From assembly GCF_020510705.1 (NCBI RefSeq), contig NZ_CP075184.1:4736501-4800500 (forward strand): 64,000 nt of DNA. Direction: 5' to 3'. How positions within the stretch are numbered: the stretch's first letter is position 1; each line of letters opens with the position of its first letter. Below the pieces are notes generated by a model. The model had not been told where the DNA came from, did no database searches, and saw only the letters and a list, made by a program, of their open reading frames with translations. Below are positions 51,574 through 61,622 of this stretch, in pieces. The translations under genes and the position numbers were made by a program. This stretch comes from Acidovorax radicis (lineage in GTDB: Bacteria; Pseudomonadota; Gammaproteobacteria; Burkholderiales; Burkholderiaceae_C).

Positions 51574-54261
51574 GTGGAACAACAGCAAGTGGGAAGAAGA
51601 ACCTCGGCGCGGCGGCTCAATGTGTGGCGTACCGACGGCTTTTTGAGTGCATTGATCGCAGTGGTGGCAGCCGTGATGTGCGCCGCCACGGGTGTCTCCC
51701 AACGGCTGGAATACGCACTGTATGACGCAGCGAACAGCGTCTCCAGCCCTGCACCCCTTGCAGAGATTGCCATTGTTGGCATTGACGAGGCGAGCCTAGC
51801 GGCCTTGGGCGAGGGACCATGGTCGAACGACATCCATGCGCGCCTGATCGACCGCCTCGCCGCCGCTGGGGCTAAGACCATTGTCTACACCCCCGACCTC
51901 ACTACCGCGCACGACAACACAGGCCTGGCCTACGTGCGCAGGATCCGACAGACCCTGGCAACCGCCTCGGACGAATCCCCATTGGCAGCCGAAGTCAGCC
52001 TTATCGCATCAGAGGCCGACGCGGCACTGGATACCGATGCCCGCCTTGCCAGCGCTATCCAAAAGGCAGGCAACGTGCTTCTGGCATCACGGTATGCCGA
52101 TACCGGCACACCCACTGCGCTACCGGCCTATGCGGTTCGTAGCACGCTGCCAAACCCTGGCTCCTATGCAACACAGGTCCAATCAGCGCAACATCCAGTG
52201 GCCGCATTTGGAGCCGTGGCCGCCGGGGTAGGGCATCTGTACGCCGACGCAGATATGGACGGACAGGTGCGCCAGATTCCATTGCTGCTGCAGTACGACA
52301 ACGCCGGCGTACCCGCCCTTTCATTGCTGGCCGCGCAACATAGCCTGCATCTGGGCCCGAGTGACCTGCGCATTCAAACGTCGCCTCCAGGCCTGCTGGT
52401 GGGCGGGTTGAGCATCCCCACCAACAGCGCTGCCGTCATGCGCCCCCGCGCTCAGACATTGCCCGATGGTTCGCCGGCCTTCCCGGCCTCATCCTTTGTC
52501 AGCGTGCTGGAGGGGAAGACACCTCCCGGCACCTTCAAGGACAAAATTGTGCTCGTGGGCGCAAGCTCTGGCGCTCTCGCGGTGCCTTGGGCGCAGCGCA
52601 ATGGCGTGGCTGCGTACCCCATCGAGCTCCTCGCACAAACTGTGTCCTCCTTGCGCCAGGGCCTGGGCGTGCGCGCACCCGCTTGGGCCAGCGCTGCGTG
52701 CGGGGTGGCGGTGGCGGCAGTGCTGTTCTTGATTGCACTGATGGCAGTTGGCACCTCGGCCCTGCGCAGCCTGGCGGCTGGTTCGGTGCTGCTGCTTGTC
52801 CTTGTCGGCCTTGAAACCAGCCTGCTTCGCTTCGCAGGAATCTGGGTGCCGCTGGTATTGGCCATGGTCGCGCTGGTGGCGGGGGTGATAGTTGTCGCCC
52901 TGCTTCAGTACAAAGGCCGTCGCGCAGCGCACTCTCCGGCCGACGCAGCAGAAGCTGACCGGATGATGGGGCTTGCACTGCAGGGGCAAGGCCATCTGGA
53001 GAGAGCCTTTGAACGCCTGCGCAAAGTTCCCCCAAGCGATGCGCTTCTCGACAACCTGTACCACTTGGCAGAAGATTTCGAACGCAAGCGCAAGTTTGCC
53101 AAAGCCAAGGTTGTTTATGAACATATCCTGCGGCACAACCGTCACTACAAGGATGCGCGAAGCCGGTACACGCGCGCACGGGCAAATGCGCAGACGGCAG
53201 ATACGGCCAGCAGCACACCACCCATTTCGACGCAGCCCCCCGTCGAAGTAGGCCCCCAGCTTGCGGCGGGCGATGCACTGAAACCGTCCATGCTTGGACG
53301 CTACCAGCTTGACCGGGAGATCGGCAAAGGCGCCATGGGCGTCGTGTACCTGGGGCGTGATCCCAAGATCGGGCGTGTCGTTGCCATCAAGACACTCGCC
53401 CTGGGACAAGAATTCGAAGGCGATGCACTGATCGACGCCCGCGCCCGCTTTTTTCGGGAGGCCGAATCTGCCGGACGCTTGCAACACCCCCACATCGTGA
53501 CGATTTTTGATGCGGGCGAAGAGCGCAACCTTGCCTACATTGCCATGGAGTTTCTCAAAGGCAGTGATCTGACCCATGCATGCAGCCACCACGCGCTGCT
53601 GCCCGTCTCCACCGTGCTCTCGATTGCTGCACGGGTCGCCGATGCGCTGGACTATGCGCATGCCCACCATGTCGTGCACCGCGATATCAAACCCGCCAAC
53701 ATCATGTTCGATGCGGCCACAGACGCAGTGAAGGTGACGGACTTCGGCATTGCGCGTATCACCGACTCCAGCAGAACACGAACAGGGCTCGTTCTGGGAA
53801 CCCCCAGTTTCATGTCCCCCGAACAGCTGGCTGGCAAAAAGATTGATGGCCGTTCTGATCTGTATTCGCTGGGAGTCACCGTATTTCAGTTGCTCACGGG
53901 TTCCCTGCCGCTGCGCGGTGAGTCCCTGACGGAGCTGATGCACAAGATTACCAGCGTCGAAGCCCCGGACATTCGCCAGATGCGCCCTGAGCTCTCTTCG
54001 GACGTCGCACAGACCGTTGCCATGGCACTGCAAAAGAAGCCCGAAGCGCGTTACCAGACCGGGCTTGAGTTTGCAGCCGCTCTGCGGCAGGCCGCCGCCG
54101 GACCAAGTGCGGCACAAAAGGAGATGCCCACCGCCGAAGCAGTCGTCTATGATGCGCACCGCGATGCATCTGGGCATGAGATGGTGGATTTTCAGGAAAC
54201 CGTGATGGAGCCCCCCGTCTTGAGGGGTGCGGCAGCCCTGCCGATTTCAGGCGCCCAATGA
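51574..54261 (+). CDS. CHASE2-domain serine/threonine protein kinase
   Basis: 895 residues. An N-terminal membrane anchor precedes an extracytoplasmic CHASE2 sensor domain (about 45-360), three closely spaced transmembrane helices (about 370-450), a linker with a TPR-like helical segment, then a Hanks-type kinase domain (about 570-845). Kinase motifs: GKGAMGVVY, VAIKTL, HRDIKPANIM, TDFGIAR, and GTPSFMSPEQ as the activation-segment end. All catalytic residues are present. The start is GTG at 51574; a stop codon precedes it in frame. It overlaps the phosphatase gene by 4 bp and heads a five-gene signalling cluster. Confidence 0.92.
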   Translation: MEQQQVGRRTSARRLNVWRTDGFLSALIAVVAAVMCAATGVSQRLEYALYDAANSVSSPAPLAEIAIVGIDEASLAALGEGPWSNDIHARLIDRLAAAGAKTIVYTPDLTTAHDNTGLAYVRRIRQTLATASDESPLAAEVSLIASEADAALDTDARLASAIQKAGNVLLASRYADTGTPTALPAYAVRSTLPNPGSYATQVQSAQHPVAAFGAVAAGVGHLYADADMDGQVRQIPLLLQYDNAGVPALSLLAAQHSLHLGPSDLRIQTSPPGLLVGGLSIPTNSAAVMRPRAQTLPDGSPAFPASSFVSVLEGKTPPGTFKDKIVLVGASSGALAVPWAQRNGVAAYPIELLAQTVSSLRQGLGVRAPAWASAACGVAVAAVLFLIALMAVGTSALRSLAAGSVLLLVLVGLETSLLRFAGIWVPLVLAMVALVAGVIVVALLQYKGRRAAHSPADAAEADRMMGLALQGQGHLERAFERLRKVPPSDALLDNLYHLAEDFERKRKFAKAKVVYEHILRHNRHYKDARSRYTRARANAQTADTASSTPPISTQPPVEVGPQLAAGDALKPSMLGRYQLDREIGKGAMGVVYLGRDPKIGRVVAIKTLALGQEFEGDALIDARARFFREAESAGRLQHPHIVTIFDAGEERNLAYIAMEFLKGSDLTHACSHHALLPVSTVLSIAARVADALDYAHAHHVVHRDIKPANIMFDAATDAVKVTDFGIARITDSSRTRTGLVLGTPSFMSPEQLAGKKIDGRSDLYSLGVTVFQLLTGSLPLRGESLTELMHKITSVEAPDIRQMRPELSSDVAQTVAMALQKKPEARYQTGLEFAAALRQAAAGPSAAQKEMPTAEAVVYDAHRDASGHEMVDFQETVMEPPVLRGAAALPISGAQ

Positions 54262-55067
54262 CGCTCGCCGCAACATCCATGAGCTATGAATTTTCCGCGC
54301 TGACCGATAAGGGGCGCGTGCGCACGAACAACGAAGACGCGGTCACCGTCGACACGGACGCACAAGTAGCCATTCTTGCGGACGGCATGGGCGGGTACAA
54401 CGCCGGAGAAGTCGCCAGCGGAATGGCGACGACCTTTATCCGCTCGGAAATGGCTCGTTGGTTGGGTCAGGCAGGCACGACACCCCAATCGACCGATGTT
54501 CGCCGGGCACTGGAGATTTGCGTTGAGAACGCCAATCACGCAATCCTGGGCGCGTCGCTGTCCAATCCGCAATATGCGGGCATGGGGACGACACTGGTTG
54601 TCGCCGTATTTCATGGCAGCCGTCTCATCCTGGGCCACATCGGGGATTCGCGTTGTTACCGCTTGCGCGATGGTTCGCTGCAACAAATCACACGCGACCA
54701 TTCCTGGCTGCAGGAGCAGGTTGACGCGGGCATCTTGACGGCACAACAAGCTGCGCTTTCTTCCAATCGCAACCTGGTGACCCGGGCTCTAGGGGTCGAG
54801 CCCAATGTGCTCATGGAAGTCAATGAGTTCCAGGTGGCGCCCAATGATCTATTCCTGCTTTGCTCAGATGGTCTGACAGACATGGTCCCGGACATGGATA
54901 TTGCAGAGTTGGTACGCACACCCATTCCATTAGAGGAAAAAGCGACACTGCTCGTGGACGCTGCCAACGCCAACGGCGGGCGTGATAACGTGAGCGTGCT
55001 GCTGGTGCAGGCTGCGGCGGGAGGCAAGAAACGCAGCCTTATGTCTCGATTGCTAGGCGCCTCATGA
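54258..55067 (+). CDS. PP2C-family serine/threonine phosphatase
   Basis: 269-residue PPM/PP2C phosphatase like Stp/PrpC: TDKGRVRTNNEDA, ILADGMGGYNAGE, IGDSRCYRLRDG, CSDGLTDMV and GGRDNVSVLLV supply the metal-binding acids. It probably reverses phosphorylation by the co-encoded CHASE2 kinase. Cytoplasmic. The ATG lies in an ATGA overlap with the kinase; an internal ATG at 54279 (MSYEFSALT) is an alternative start. Confidence 0.93.
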   Translation: MTLAATSMSYEFSALTDKGRVRTNNEDAVTVDTDAQVAILADGMGGYNAGEVASGMATTFIRSEMARWLGQAGTTPQSTDVRRALEICVENANHAILGASLSNPQYAGMGTTLVVAVFHGSRLILGHIGDSRCYRLRDGSLQQITRDHSWLQEQVDAGILTAQQAALSSNRNLVTRALGVEPNVLMEVNEFQVAPNDLFLLCSDGLTDMVPDMDIAELVRTPIPLEEKATLLVDAANANGGRDNVSVLLVQAAAGGKKRSLMSRLLGAS

Positions 55068-55108
55068 GAGGCCCGAACTACAACAACTCATCACATCAGG
55101 AGTAGATC

Positions 55109-55759
55109 ATGCCCAGAATGATCGTTTCAATTGACGGCGTCGTCATCAAGGAAGTGCAGCTCACTAAAGAGCGGACCACGCTCGGACGGCGCCCATACAA
55201 CGACATCGTGATCGACAACCTCGCAGTGAGTGGAGAACATGCCGTGATCCACATGGCGGGGCATGAGGTCGAAATTGAAGACCTTGGAAGCACCAACGGC
55301 ACCTATGTGAATGCCAAGGCCGTCAAGCGGCAGGACCTGCGCAATGGCGATACGGTAGAGGTGGGCAAGTACAAGATCCGCTTCCTCCAGGAAGCCGAAG
55401 GTGAAAATTTCGAGAAAACCATGATTTTCAAACCGGGCATGGTGCCGCCTATCGGTGCAGCGGCCCGTCCCGCGACGCCTGCACCGGCCCCAGCGCCCAT
55501 TACCGCAGTGATCCGGGTGATGTCGGGCGCCGCTGCAGGCCGTGAGGTATCGCTGCAAAAAGTGGTGACAACCATTGGCAAACCGGGCGTTGCTGTCGCA
55601 TCCATCACCAAGCGACATCATGGTTTTGTGCTGGCCCATGTCGAAGGGCCAGACATGCCCATGCTCAACGGCGCAGCCATCGGCGAGTCACCCGTGCCAC
55701 TCAAACACGGGGACCGGCTTGAGCTGGCCGGTACAGAGATGCAGTTCGAGCAAAGCTGA
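55109..55759 (+). CDS. FHA-domain protein
   Basis: 216 residues. The N-terminal forkhead-associated domain (about 5-95) has LGRRPYNDI, SGEHAVI and LGSTNGTYVN with the Arg, Ser-x-x-His and Asn phosphothreonine-binding residues. After a Pro/Ala linker, a second FHA-like fold (about 130-216, TTIGKPGVAVASITKRHHGF) lacks the GR-S-H set and is probably non-binding. It is a likely phospho-dependent adaptor for the upstream kinase. The gene starts 41 bp after the phosphatase gene. Confidence 0.92.
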   Translation: MPRMIVSIDGVVIKEVQLTKERTTLGRRPYNDIVIDNLAVSGEHAVIHMAGHEVEIEDLGSTNGTYVNAKAVKRQDLRNGDTVEVGKYKIRFLQEAEGENFEKTMIFKPGMVPPIGAAARPATPAPAPAPITAVIRVMSGAAAGREVSLQKVVTTIGKPGVAVASITKRHHGFVLAHVEGPDMPMLNGAAIGESPVPLKHGDRLELAGTEMQFEQS

Positions 55760-55821
55760 CAAAAGCGAGGCTGTCGCAGGCGTCTCTCTCCTCGCACACC
55801 TGCTCTACCTACGCAGGGCCT

Positions 55822-58086
55822 ATGTGGCAACGCCTACCGCAGCCGCTTCAGCGCCACTGGCGCCGCATCGCGGTCACCCTGATTCCGCTTTTTTTTGCGG
55901 TCTTGCACATTGCCGGTTTTCTTCACCTTCAGGTCCTTGAGCGGCTGGACAACATCATTTACGACACGCGGCTGCGGGTCACGATGCCTCGCACACGCGA
56001 CGAGCGCATCGTCATTGTGGATATCGATGAAAAGAGCCTGGGCCGCATTGGCCAGTGGCCTTGGAGAAGAGACAAACTTGCGGAACTGACGCGCGAACTG
56101 TTCGAACGCCAGCAGGTGGCTGTCGTCGGGTTTGATGTTCTTTTCGCCGAAGCGGATGAAACATCGGGCCTCTCCACACTGCAGCAGTTGGCCGACGGCC
56201 CTTTGCGCGACCAGCCGAAATTCAAAGCGCAACTGGCACGCCTTGCGCCCAGCCTGAATTACGACGCACTGTTTGCCCAGTCGCTCCAAGACCATTCGGT
56301 GGTGTTGGGCTACTACTTCTCTGGCGATGATCGCGACGGTATCAAAAAAGGGGTTCTCCCCCCACCTGCAATCAACCAGACACAGCTGCGCGGTCTTCCA
56401 CTCGTTTCCAGTAGTTGGAAAGGGTACAGCAGCAATATCGAGAGCCTGGCTCGCGCTGCGCCCGCAGCGGGTTTTTTTAACTCGGTCACGGACGGCGATG
56501 GAGTCGTGCGGTCTTTGCCGCTGCTGGCGGAATACCAAGGTGAGTACTACGAATCTCTGGCGTTGGCCATGTTTCGCACCGTGATCGGTCGCCCCGGTGT
56601 TCATCCAGACTTTGCCAACGTCACCCCAAACGGAACCCAGGATGCGTTGCAGGGCATCGCTTTGCGCCAGGACGGCCGCGCATTGGTACTCCCGGTAGAC
56701 GATCAGCTGGCAACCCTCATCCCTTACAGAGGCCCAGGCGACGCAAAAGGGGGCTCGTTCACCTACATCTCGGCCTCCGATGTCCTGGAACGCAAACTCC
56801 CCGCCGGGCAGCTCAAAGACCAACTTGTGCTGGTCGGATCGACGGCACCGGGGCTTCTGGATTTGCGGGTCACGCCAGTGGGTAAGGCCTATCCCGGTGT
56901 GGAGACACACGCCAATGTTCTCTCGGCATTTCTGGACGGCAAAAGCATCGTGCGCCCGGACTACGCCATCGGCTTCGACGTGCTGCAGGTGGTCGGCGCC
57001 GGCTTGCTGCTGGCGGTGGTGTTACCACTGCTCTCTGCCACCGCTGCGGTGCTGTTGAGCGCCGGGGTTGTGGGCACGTTGGTAGGGCTGAACCTGTGGC
57101 TCTACGTGGCACAAGGCTTGGCTTTGCCGCTTGCCACCGCAGTCGTGATGTCCATGCTCGCGTTCGCGCTCAACATGGCCTACGGCTACTTTGTGGAAAG
57201 TCGCTCCAAGCGGGAATTGGCCGCGCAATTCGCCACTTATGTCCCTCCTGAGCTCGTCGATGAGATGCTCAAGCAGCCCGAAAAATACACCATGCAGGCC
57301 GCCAACCGGGAGTTGACAGTCATGTTTTGCGACATGCGTGGATTCACGGCGATGTCGGAGCAGATGGAGCCGCTACCACTACAGGCCTTGCTCAACGAGG
57401 TATTCAGTCGGCTCACCCACATCATTCGCGCCCACCGGGGCACCATTGACAAATACATGGGTGACTGCGTCATGGCCTTCTGGGGGGCGCCCATCACCAC
57501 CCCAGACCACGCCCACCTGGCGGTGGCGGCGGCCCTGGAGATGGCCCAAGCCGTCGACGAACTCAACCTTGATCACCGCGCTCGCGGCCTTCCCGAGATC
57601 GGCGTGGGTATCGGGCTGAACACCGGCATCATGTGCGTCGGCGACATGGGCTCGGACATACGGCGCAGCTACACCGTCATAGGCGATGCGGTGAACCTGG
57701 GTTCTCGGCTGGAGGGCCTATCCAAACACTATGGCAGCTCCATCGTTGTTAGTGAATCGACCCAATCACTCGCGCCGCAATTCGCGTGGCAACAAATGGA
57801 TCTTGTGCGGGTGAAAGGCAAGGCGCAGGCGGTTGCCATTTACCAGCCGCTCTCCACCCTGCAAGATCTGGAGCCTCGGCGTGCCGAACACTTGGCCATC
57901 TGGGCGCCATTTCTTACGTCATACCGGCAGCAACAGTGGGCACAATGTGATCAGCTCCTCTCACAACTGGCCCTGTTAGGGCCCACCTCAAGGTTGCATG
58001 AACTTTATGTGAGACGGGTAGCCCAACGGCGGTCCGAGCCCAACGACCCCGATTGGGACGGCGCCACCAATTTTGAAACGAAGTAA
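55822..58086 (+). CDS. CHASE2-domain class III adenylate/guanylate cyclase
   Basis: 754 residues. N-terminal anchor, CHASE2 sensor (about 35-375), transmembrane helices (about 385-460) and a catalytic domain (about 490-675) with VMFCDMRGFTAM (first metal Asp), KYMGDCVMAFWG (substrate-selecting Lys and second Asp) and AVNLGSRLEG (transition-state Asn and Arg). The Lys favours ATP, so cAMP is the likely product. A C-terminal helical tail follows. It shares its sensor type with the kinase of the same cluster and precedes a phosphodiesterase gene by 8 bp. Confidence 0.93.
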   Translation: MWQRLPQPLQRHWRRIAVTLIPLFFAVLHIAGFLHLQVLERLDNIIYDTRLRVTMPRTRDERIVIVDIDEKSLGRIGQWPWRRDKLAELTRELFERQQVAVVGFDVLFAEADETSGLSTLQQLADGPLRDQPKFKAQLARLAPSLNYDALFAQSLQDHSVVLGYYFSGDDRDGIKKGVLPPPAINQTQLRGLPLVSSSWKGYSSNIESLARAAPAAGFFNSVTDGDGVVRSLPLLAEYQGEYYESLALAMFRTVIGRPGVHPDFANVTPNGTQDALQGIALRQDGRALVLPVDDQLATLIPYRGPGDAKGGSFTYISASDVLERKLPAGQLKDQLVLVGSTAPGLLDLRVTPVGKAYPGVETHANVLSAFLDGKSIVRPDYAIGFDVLQVVGAGLLLAVVLPLLSATAAVLLSAGVVGTLVGLNLWLYVAQGLALPLATAVVMSMLAFALNMAYGYFVESRSKRELAAQFATYVPPELVDEMLKQPEKYTMQAANRELTVMFCDMRGFTAMSEQMEPLPLQALLNEVFSRLTHIIRAHRGTIDKYMGDCVMAFWGAPITTPDHAHLAVAAALEMAQAVDELNLDHRARGLPEIGVGIGLNTGIMCVGDMGSDIRRSYTVIGDAVNLGSRLEGLSKHYGSSIVVSESTQSLAPQFAWQQMDLVRVKGKAQAVAIYQPLSTLQDLEPRRAEHLAIWAPFLTSYRQQQWAQCDQLLSQLALLGPTSRLHELYVRRVAQRRSEPNDPDWDGATNFETK

Positions 58087-58094
58087 AGGCTCCC

Positions 58095-58886
58095 ATGAAG
58101 GTTCGCGTGCTGGGCTGCTCCGGCGCCATCGCCAAAGACTGCCGGACCACCTCGTTCTTGATGGGTGAACGCATACTGATTGATGCGGGCACGGGCGTAG
58201 GCGATCTCACGCTGGAAGAAATGGGCAAGATCGATCACGTCTTTCTCACGCACTCGCACCTGGACCACATCGCCGCTCTGCCCCTCATGCTCGATGCGGT
58301 GTCATCTTTTCGACGTACTCCCGTACAAATCCACGCACTGCCCGCCACCATCGCAGCGCTGGCGACCCATGTTTTCAATGACGTCATCTGGCCGGATTTC
58401 AGTGCGATCCCGTCGCAAGCGGCACCGTTTCTGACGTATCACCCCTTCGCCACCGGCGACTTGTTGACGGTGGAAGGCACTGATATCGAGGTTCTCCCCG
58501 CGCGCCACACCGTGCCTGCCGTCGGTTTTGCGGCTCGAGGAAAGTCAGGCTGGTGGGTATTCAGCGGCGACACAGAAGGTAACCCAGCATTTTGGGAACG
58601 CGTTAACGCCATGCCCGTGGCCCATCTCGTCATAGAAACCGCCTTCAGCAACCGCGAACGGAATCTGGCCGGTCGCAGCCTACACCTCTCGCCAGAAACC
58701 TTGGCCAGAGAATTGGCGCACATCTCGCCAACCAGCCGCTACCCGATTTACATCACCCATACCAAACCGTCAGAAACCGGCCTGATCATGGACGAAATCC
58801 GAGAGTTTGATGCTGCACCTCGCAAGGCAAGCGCGACAGCACATGACATCCGCTGGTTGGCAGTGGGCCAAGTGCTGGAGGTGTAA
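58095..58886 (+). CDS. Metallo-beta-lactamase-fold 3',5'-cyclic-nucleotide phosphodiesterase
   Basis: 263-residue MBL-fold enzyme with the zinc motif HSHLDH (53-58), a further Asp in VFSGDTEGN and His in ARHTVPAVGF and YITHTKPSE. The layout resembles class II cyclic nucleotide phosphodiesterases (yeast PDE1-like, CpdP). Its position 8 bp after the cyclase gene makes hydrolysis of the cyclase product a sound inference. It is the last gene of the signalling cluster. Confidence 0.85.
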   Translation: MKVRVLGCSGAIAKDCRTTSFLMGERILIDAGTGVGDLTLEEMGKIDHVFLTHSHLDHIAALPLMLDAVSSFRRTPVQIHALPATIAALATHVFNDVIWPDFSAIPSQAAPFLTYHPFATGDLLTVEGTDIEVLPARHTVPAVGFAARGKSGWWVFSGDTEGNPAFWERVNAMPVAHLVIETAFSNRERNLAGRSLHLSPETLARELAHISPTSRYPIYITHTKPSETGLIMDEIREFDAAPRKASATAHDIRWLAVGQVLEV

Positions 58887-59053
58887 AAGCCTGTTCAAAG
58901 CCCGTCGCAGTGACATTCATGAGCGACAAAAATGTAAATTTCAGGCTACAGATGCAAGCAGATTGCTGACAACCTCGGCTCTTTGAAGATCATTCTGTGG
59001 CCGCTCCGGCACCCAACAGCCTGATGGGTTACATGCCTCAGATACCCGGCATG

Positions 59054-59125
59054 CGTTCGGGCTGAGCCCGTCGAAGCCAGGGCTTGCCCCGTGCGTGCAA
59101 GGCTTCGACAGGCTCAGCCCGAACG
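59054..59125. repeat. REP-type palindrome (CGTTCGGGCTGAGCC family)
   Basis: A 25-bp arm starting CGTTCGGGCTGAGCC (59054-59078) pairs with its complement at 59101-59125 with one mismatch. This is the common proteobacterial REP sequence that reads TTCGACAGGCTCAGCCC. It lies in the 405-bp gap between the phosphodiesterase and pilin genes, which otherwise holds a terminator and the pilin promoter and no gene. Confidence 0.85.
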
Positions 59126-59167
59126 GGCGAGAGGGAGTGAAGGCGTCTGAGGTACGTCTCGCCTAAC

Positions 59168-59188
59168 AGGCCCAGCAGGCCTTTTTTT
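59168..59188 (+). terminator. Rho-independent terminator before the pilin promoter
   Basis: AGGCC-CAGCA-GGCCT followed by TTTTTTT. The stem is short but the U-tract is strong. It would stop the upstream signalling-cluster transcript before the pilin gene. Confidence 0.65.
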
Positions 59189-59236
59189 CGCACTAACGCC
59201 CAAGCGCCAGACATTGGCAAAGCAGCTGGCAAACTC

Positions 59237-59252
59237 TGGCACAGCAATTGCT
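59237..59252 (+). promoter_or_regulatory. Sigma54 (RpoN) promoter of the pilin gene
   Basis: TGGCACAGCAATTGCT matches the -24/-12 consensus TGGCAC-N5-TTGCW with exact GG-N10-GC spacing. The start of transcription would fall near 59264, about 28 bp before the pilin ATG. PilR/PilS control is expected from known pilA genes, but those regulators are not in the window. Confidence 0.85.
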
Positions 59253-59291
59253 GGTAGAGGGAGCATTTGCAATTTTTCCTAGGAGTTTTTC

Positions 59292-59804
59292 ATGAAGCGC
59301 TCTCTCCAGAAGGGTTTTACCCTGATCGAATTGATGATCGTGGTTGCGATCATCGGTATCCTGGCCGCCGTGGCTCTGCCTGCGTATCAGGACTACACCA
59401 TCCGTGCCAAGGTGTCCGAAGTTGTTTTGGCTGCATCACAATGCCGAACAAGCATCACTGAAACCGTTCAGACCACTTCTTCGACTGTGCTGCCTGCTGC
59501 CAACGAATGGGGTTGTGAAGCCAATACAGCAGGTACAGACAATAGCTCGCCAACAAAATACGTTCTGAGCATCGTTTCAACCGACGATGGCCTGATCACG
59601 GTTACAACCCGGGCGGTCAGCGTAGTTCCAGATTTGAAAGATGCTGCTGGTAAGACTATTCAACTGACGCCTTTCATTGGTGGGGCAACTCCAAGAGCGC
59701 TTGATAACGCCGATGTAGGCGTTCAAATTTTCAAATGGGTCTGCGGCCCAGGCGCAACCAACCCAATGCCTAGCAAGTACCTGCCAGGTTCTTGCCGCGG
59801 TTAA
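59292..59804 (+). CDS. pilA: Type IV pilin (PilA/PilE-like)
   Basis: 170-residue major-pilin precursor. The short leader MKRSLQKG precedes [18 protein letters not shown], with the prepilin peptidase site after Gly8 and Glu at mature position 5. The head domain has the Cys pair (WVCGPG and GSC near the C-terminus) of a D-region disulfide, plus a second Cys pair (SQC, GC). It is assembled into type IV pili for twitching, adhesion and DNA uptake. AGGAG lies before the ATG. A PglL-like ligase gene follows, so the pilin may be glycosylated. Confidence 0.95.
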   Translation: MKRSLQKGFTLIELMIVVAIIGILAAVALPAYQDYTIRAKVSEVVLAASQCRTSITETVQTTSSTVLPAANEWGCEANTAGTDNSSPTKYVLSIVSTDDGLITVTTRAVSVVPDLKDAAGKTIQLTPFIGGATPRALDNADVGVQIFKWVCGPGATNPMPSKYLPGSCRG

Positions 59805-59835
59805 TTTATCGCGCTGCTGAAGCAGCAATGTGAAT

Positions 59836-59869
59836 AAAAGCGATGTGGCAATAGCCGCATCGCTTTTTT
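59836..59869 (+). terminator. Rho-independent terminator after pilA
   Basis: AAAAGCGATG-T-GGC, loop AATA, GCC-G-CATCGC followed by TTTTTT. A classic strong terminator separating pilA from the AT-rich ligase gene. Some read-through is needed, or the ligase has its own promoter. Confidence 0.9.
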
Positions 59870-59894
59870 GTTTTCAGCCATACCTATTATTTCT

Positions 59895-61622
59895 GTGCAT
59901 CAACAAGTCAAAAAATGGGCGACTACCTGGTTTGCAAGCCTCTTGTGCATTGCACTTTTGCTACCCAATCATTACTCGCCGTGGCTTAGCTTTCATCAGG
60001 AATGGTTGTCTGTGCTTGCCATATGCCCACTCGTGGGGTGGGCACTTTGGCGTCAGTACATAGATACATCACCAAAAATACCGTGGATCACCGTTGCCTC
60101 ATTGTTTGGCGTCTCTATTGCCCTGCTACAACTGCTCATTGGCGAAATTAAATTTCAGAGCGATGCATTGCTAGCGTCTATCTATTGGCTGCTTCTTGGC
60201 GCCACGACATTAGTAGGCTACCATTTCTCATCCGAAGAATGCTCCAACCTCGGAAATAACGGCATGCGTTCTTTTTGGCTCGCATGGATTTTCGCTGGTC
60301 TTATATCATTCGCGATTGCCAACCACCAATGGCTTGATCTATCCCTCTTCGGATTGTTCATTGTCGATTTTCCAAAAAATGGCCGCCCATTTGCAAACCT
60401 AGCGCAACCCAACCATCTAGCGACATTATTTCTTCTCTCCATAATAGGATCTTTTTTTCTATACGAATCGAGAAGCATAAGTGCCGTGACCGCCACCCTA
60501 TTGGTCACCATTTTCTGCCAAGGCTTAGCCATGACGCAGTCGCGCAGCGTAATAATTGGCCTTGTTTTGGCTGGTTTTATAAATCACTTTGCACGTCCGC
60601 AAAAACCGATCCGAACAACAAAGTGGATTTTTTTTATAGTAATAATATTATATTTTTTACTTGTGGCATTTTGGCCGTTTTTAAATAAAATATTATTAAT
60701 AACAGATGCGGCACAATCGTCGCTCACACGGTCATCGGAGCCAGGCATTCGAATAACGTATTGGCTTTCAAGCCTCGATGCAATCGCAATACACCCATGG
60801 TTCGGATGGGGGTTCGGTCAAATTGGCATGGCACAGCAAGCGACGGCTCTGGGCTACCAACCCACGCATACATTCTTCTCAAGTTCTCACAATATAATTC
60901 TCGACCTAATGCTCTGGATGGGCATCCCATGCACATTAATTATCATTATTTTAATAAAAAATCATTTTCTTGATATTTTACCAACAACCCGGGGCTCTAT
61001 CAACTCTTGGTCCGCAGTTTTAGGACTCGCCTGTATTCTCGGTCACGCACTTGTTGAATTGCCATTGCTTTATACATATTTTCTTATTCCAACCGGTTTT
61101 CTTTGCGGCATGGCAACCTCGAAAAATAATTTCATTTTTAAAACAAAAAATGCAATAAAAATACATAATAAATTCATCTTGGCTTTATCAATACTTTGTT
61201 TTTTGGTATTTTTGCAAATAACATTTGAATACTTCAAATGGGAGGATGATTCGCGCAATCTAAGTTTTGAATTACAAAAATACGAAACGCATGCCGCACC
61301 TTTTCAGCCTCGCTGGAATTTATTGGATCAGATTTCTGCGATGAATACCGTTGCACGTAGACGACCAACAAAGAACATGAGCCAAGAAGATGTTGATCTT
61401 TTCAAGCGTAACGCTGAGCGTTACCCCAGTTCAATTGCTTTGCTGCGCTACGCATATGCTGCCGCACTAAATGGCCAACCAGAATCCAGCCTTCATACCC
61501 TGAAGCTACTGTGCAGCTTGCATAAGGAAGCGATATGCTCCAGCGCCCGTTCGGAATGGCTTGCCGCCGGACAGAATGAATGGCCTGAACTTCAATCCGT
61601 TATTTTTCCGAAATACAACTAG
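59895..61622 (+). CDS. PglL/Wzy-type O-oligosaccharyltransferase (pilin glycosylation ligase)
   Basis: About 575-residue membrane protein with some ten or more hydrophobic segments. The PglL_A/Wzy_C core includes [33 protein letters not shown], and the [20 protein letters not shown] with [20 protein letters not shown] loop typical of the family. A soluble Wzy_C_2-like C-terminal domain follows. Such enzymes transfer lipid-linked glycans to Ser/Thr of pilin in the periplasm. The gene is far more AT-rich than its neighbours, suggesting transfer. The start is uncertain: a TTG at 59868 overlaps the pilA terminator, so I placed it at GTG 59895. Its 3' end overlaps the convergent moaC by 23 bp. Confidence 0.82.
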   Translation: MHQQVKKWATTWFASLLCIALLLPNHYSPWLSFHQEWLSVLAICPLVGWALWRQYIDTSPKIPWITVASLFGVSIALLQLLIGEIKFQSDALLASIYWLLLGATTLVGYHFSSEECSNLGNNGMRSFWLAWIFAGLISFAIANHQWLDLSLFGLFIVDFPKNGRPFANLAQPNHLATLFLLSIIGSFFLYESRSISAVTATLLVTIFCQGLAMTQSRSVIIGLVLAGFINHFARPQKPIRTTKWIFFIVIILYFLLVAFWPFLNKILLITDAAQSSLTRSSEPGIRITYWLSSLDAIAIHPWFGWGFGQIGMAQQATALGYQPTHTFFSSSHNIILDLMLWMGIPCTLIIIILIKNHFLDILPTTRGSINSWSAVLGLACILGHALVELPLLYTYFLIPTGFLCGMATSKNNFIFKTKNAIKIHNKFILALSILCFLVFLQITFEYFKWEDDSRNLSFELQKYETHAAPFQPRWNLLDQISAMNTVARRRPTKNMSQEDVDLFKRNAERYPSSIALLRYAYAAALNGQPESSLHTLKLLCSLHKEAICSSARSEWLAAGQNEWPELQSVIFPKYN

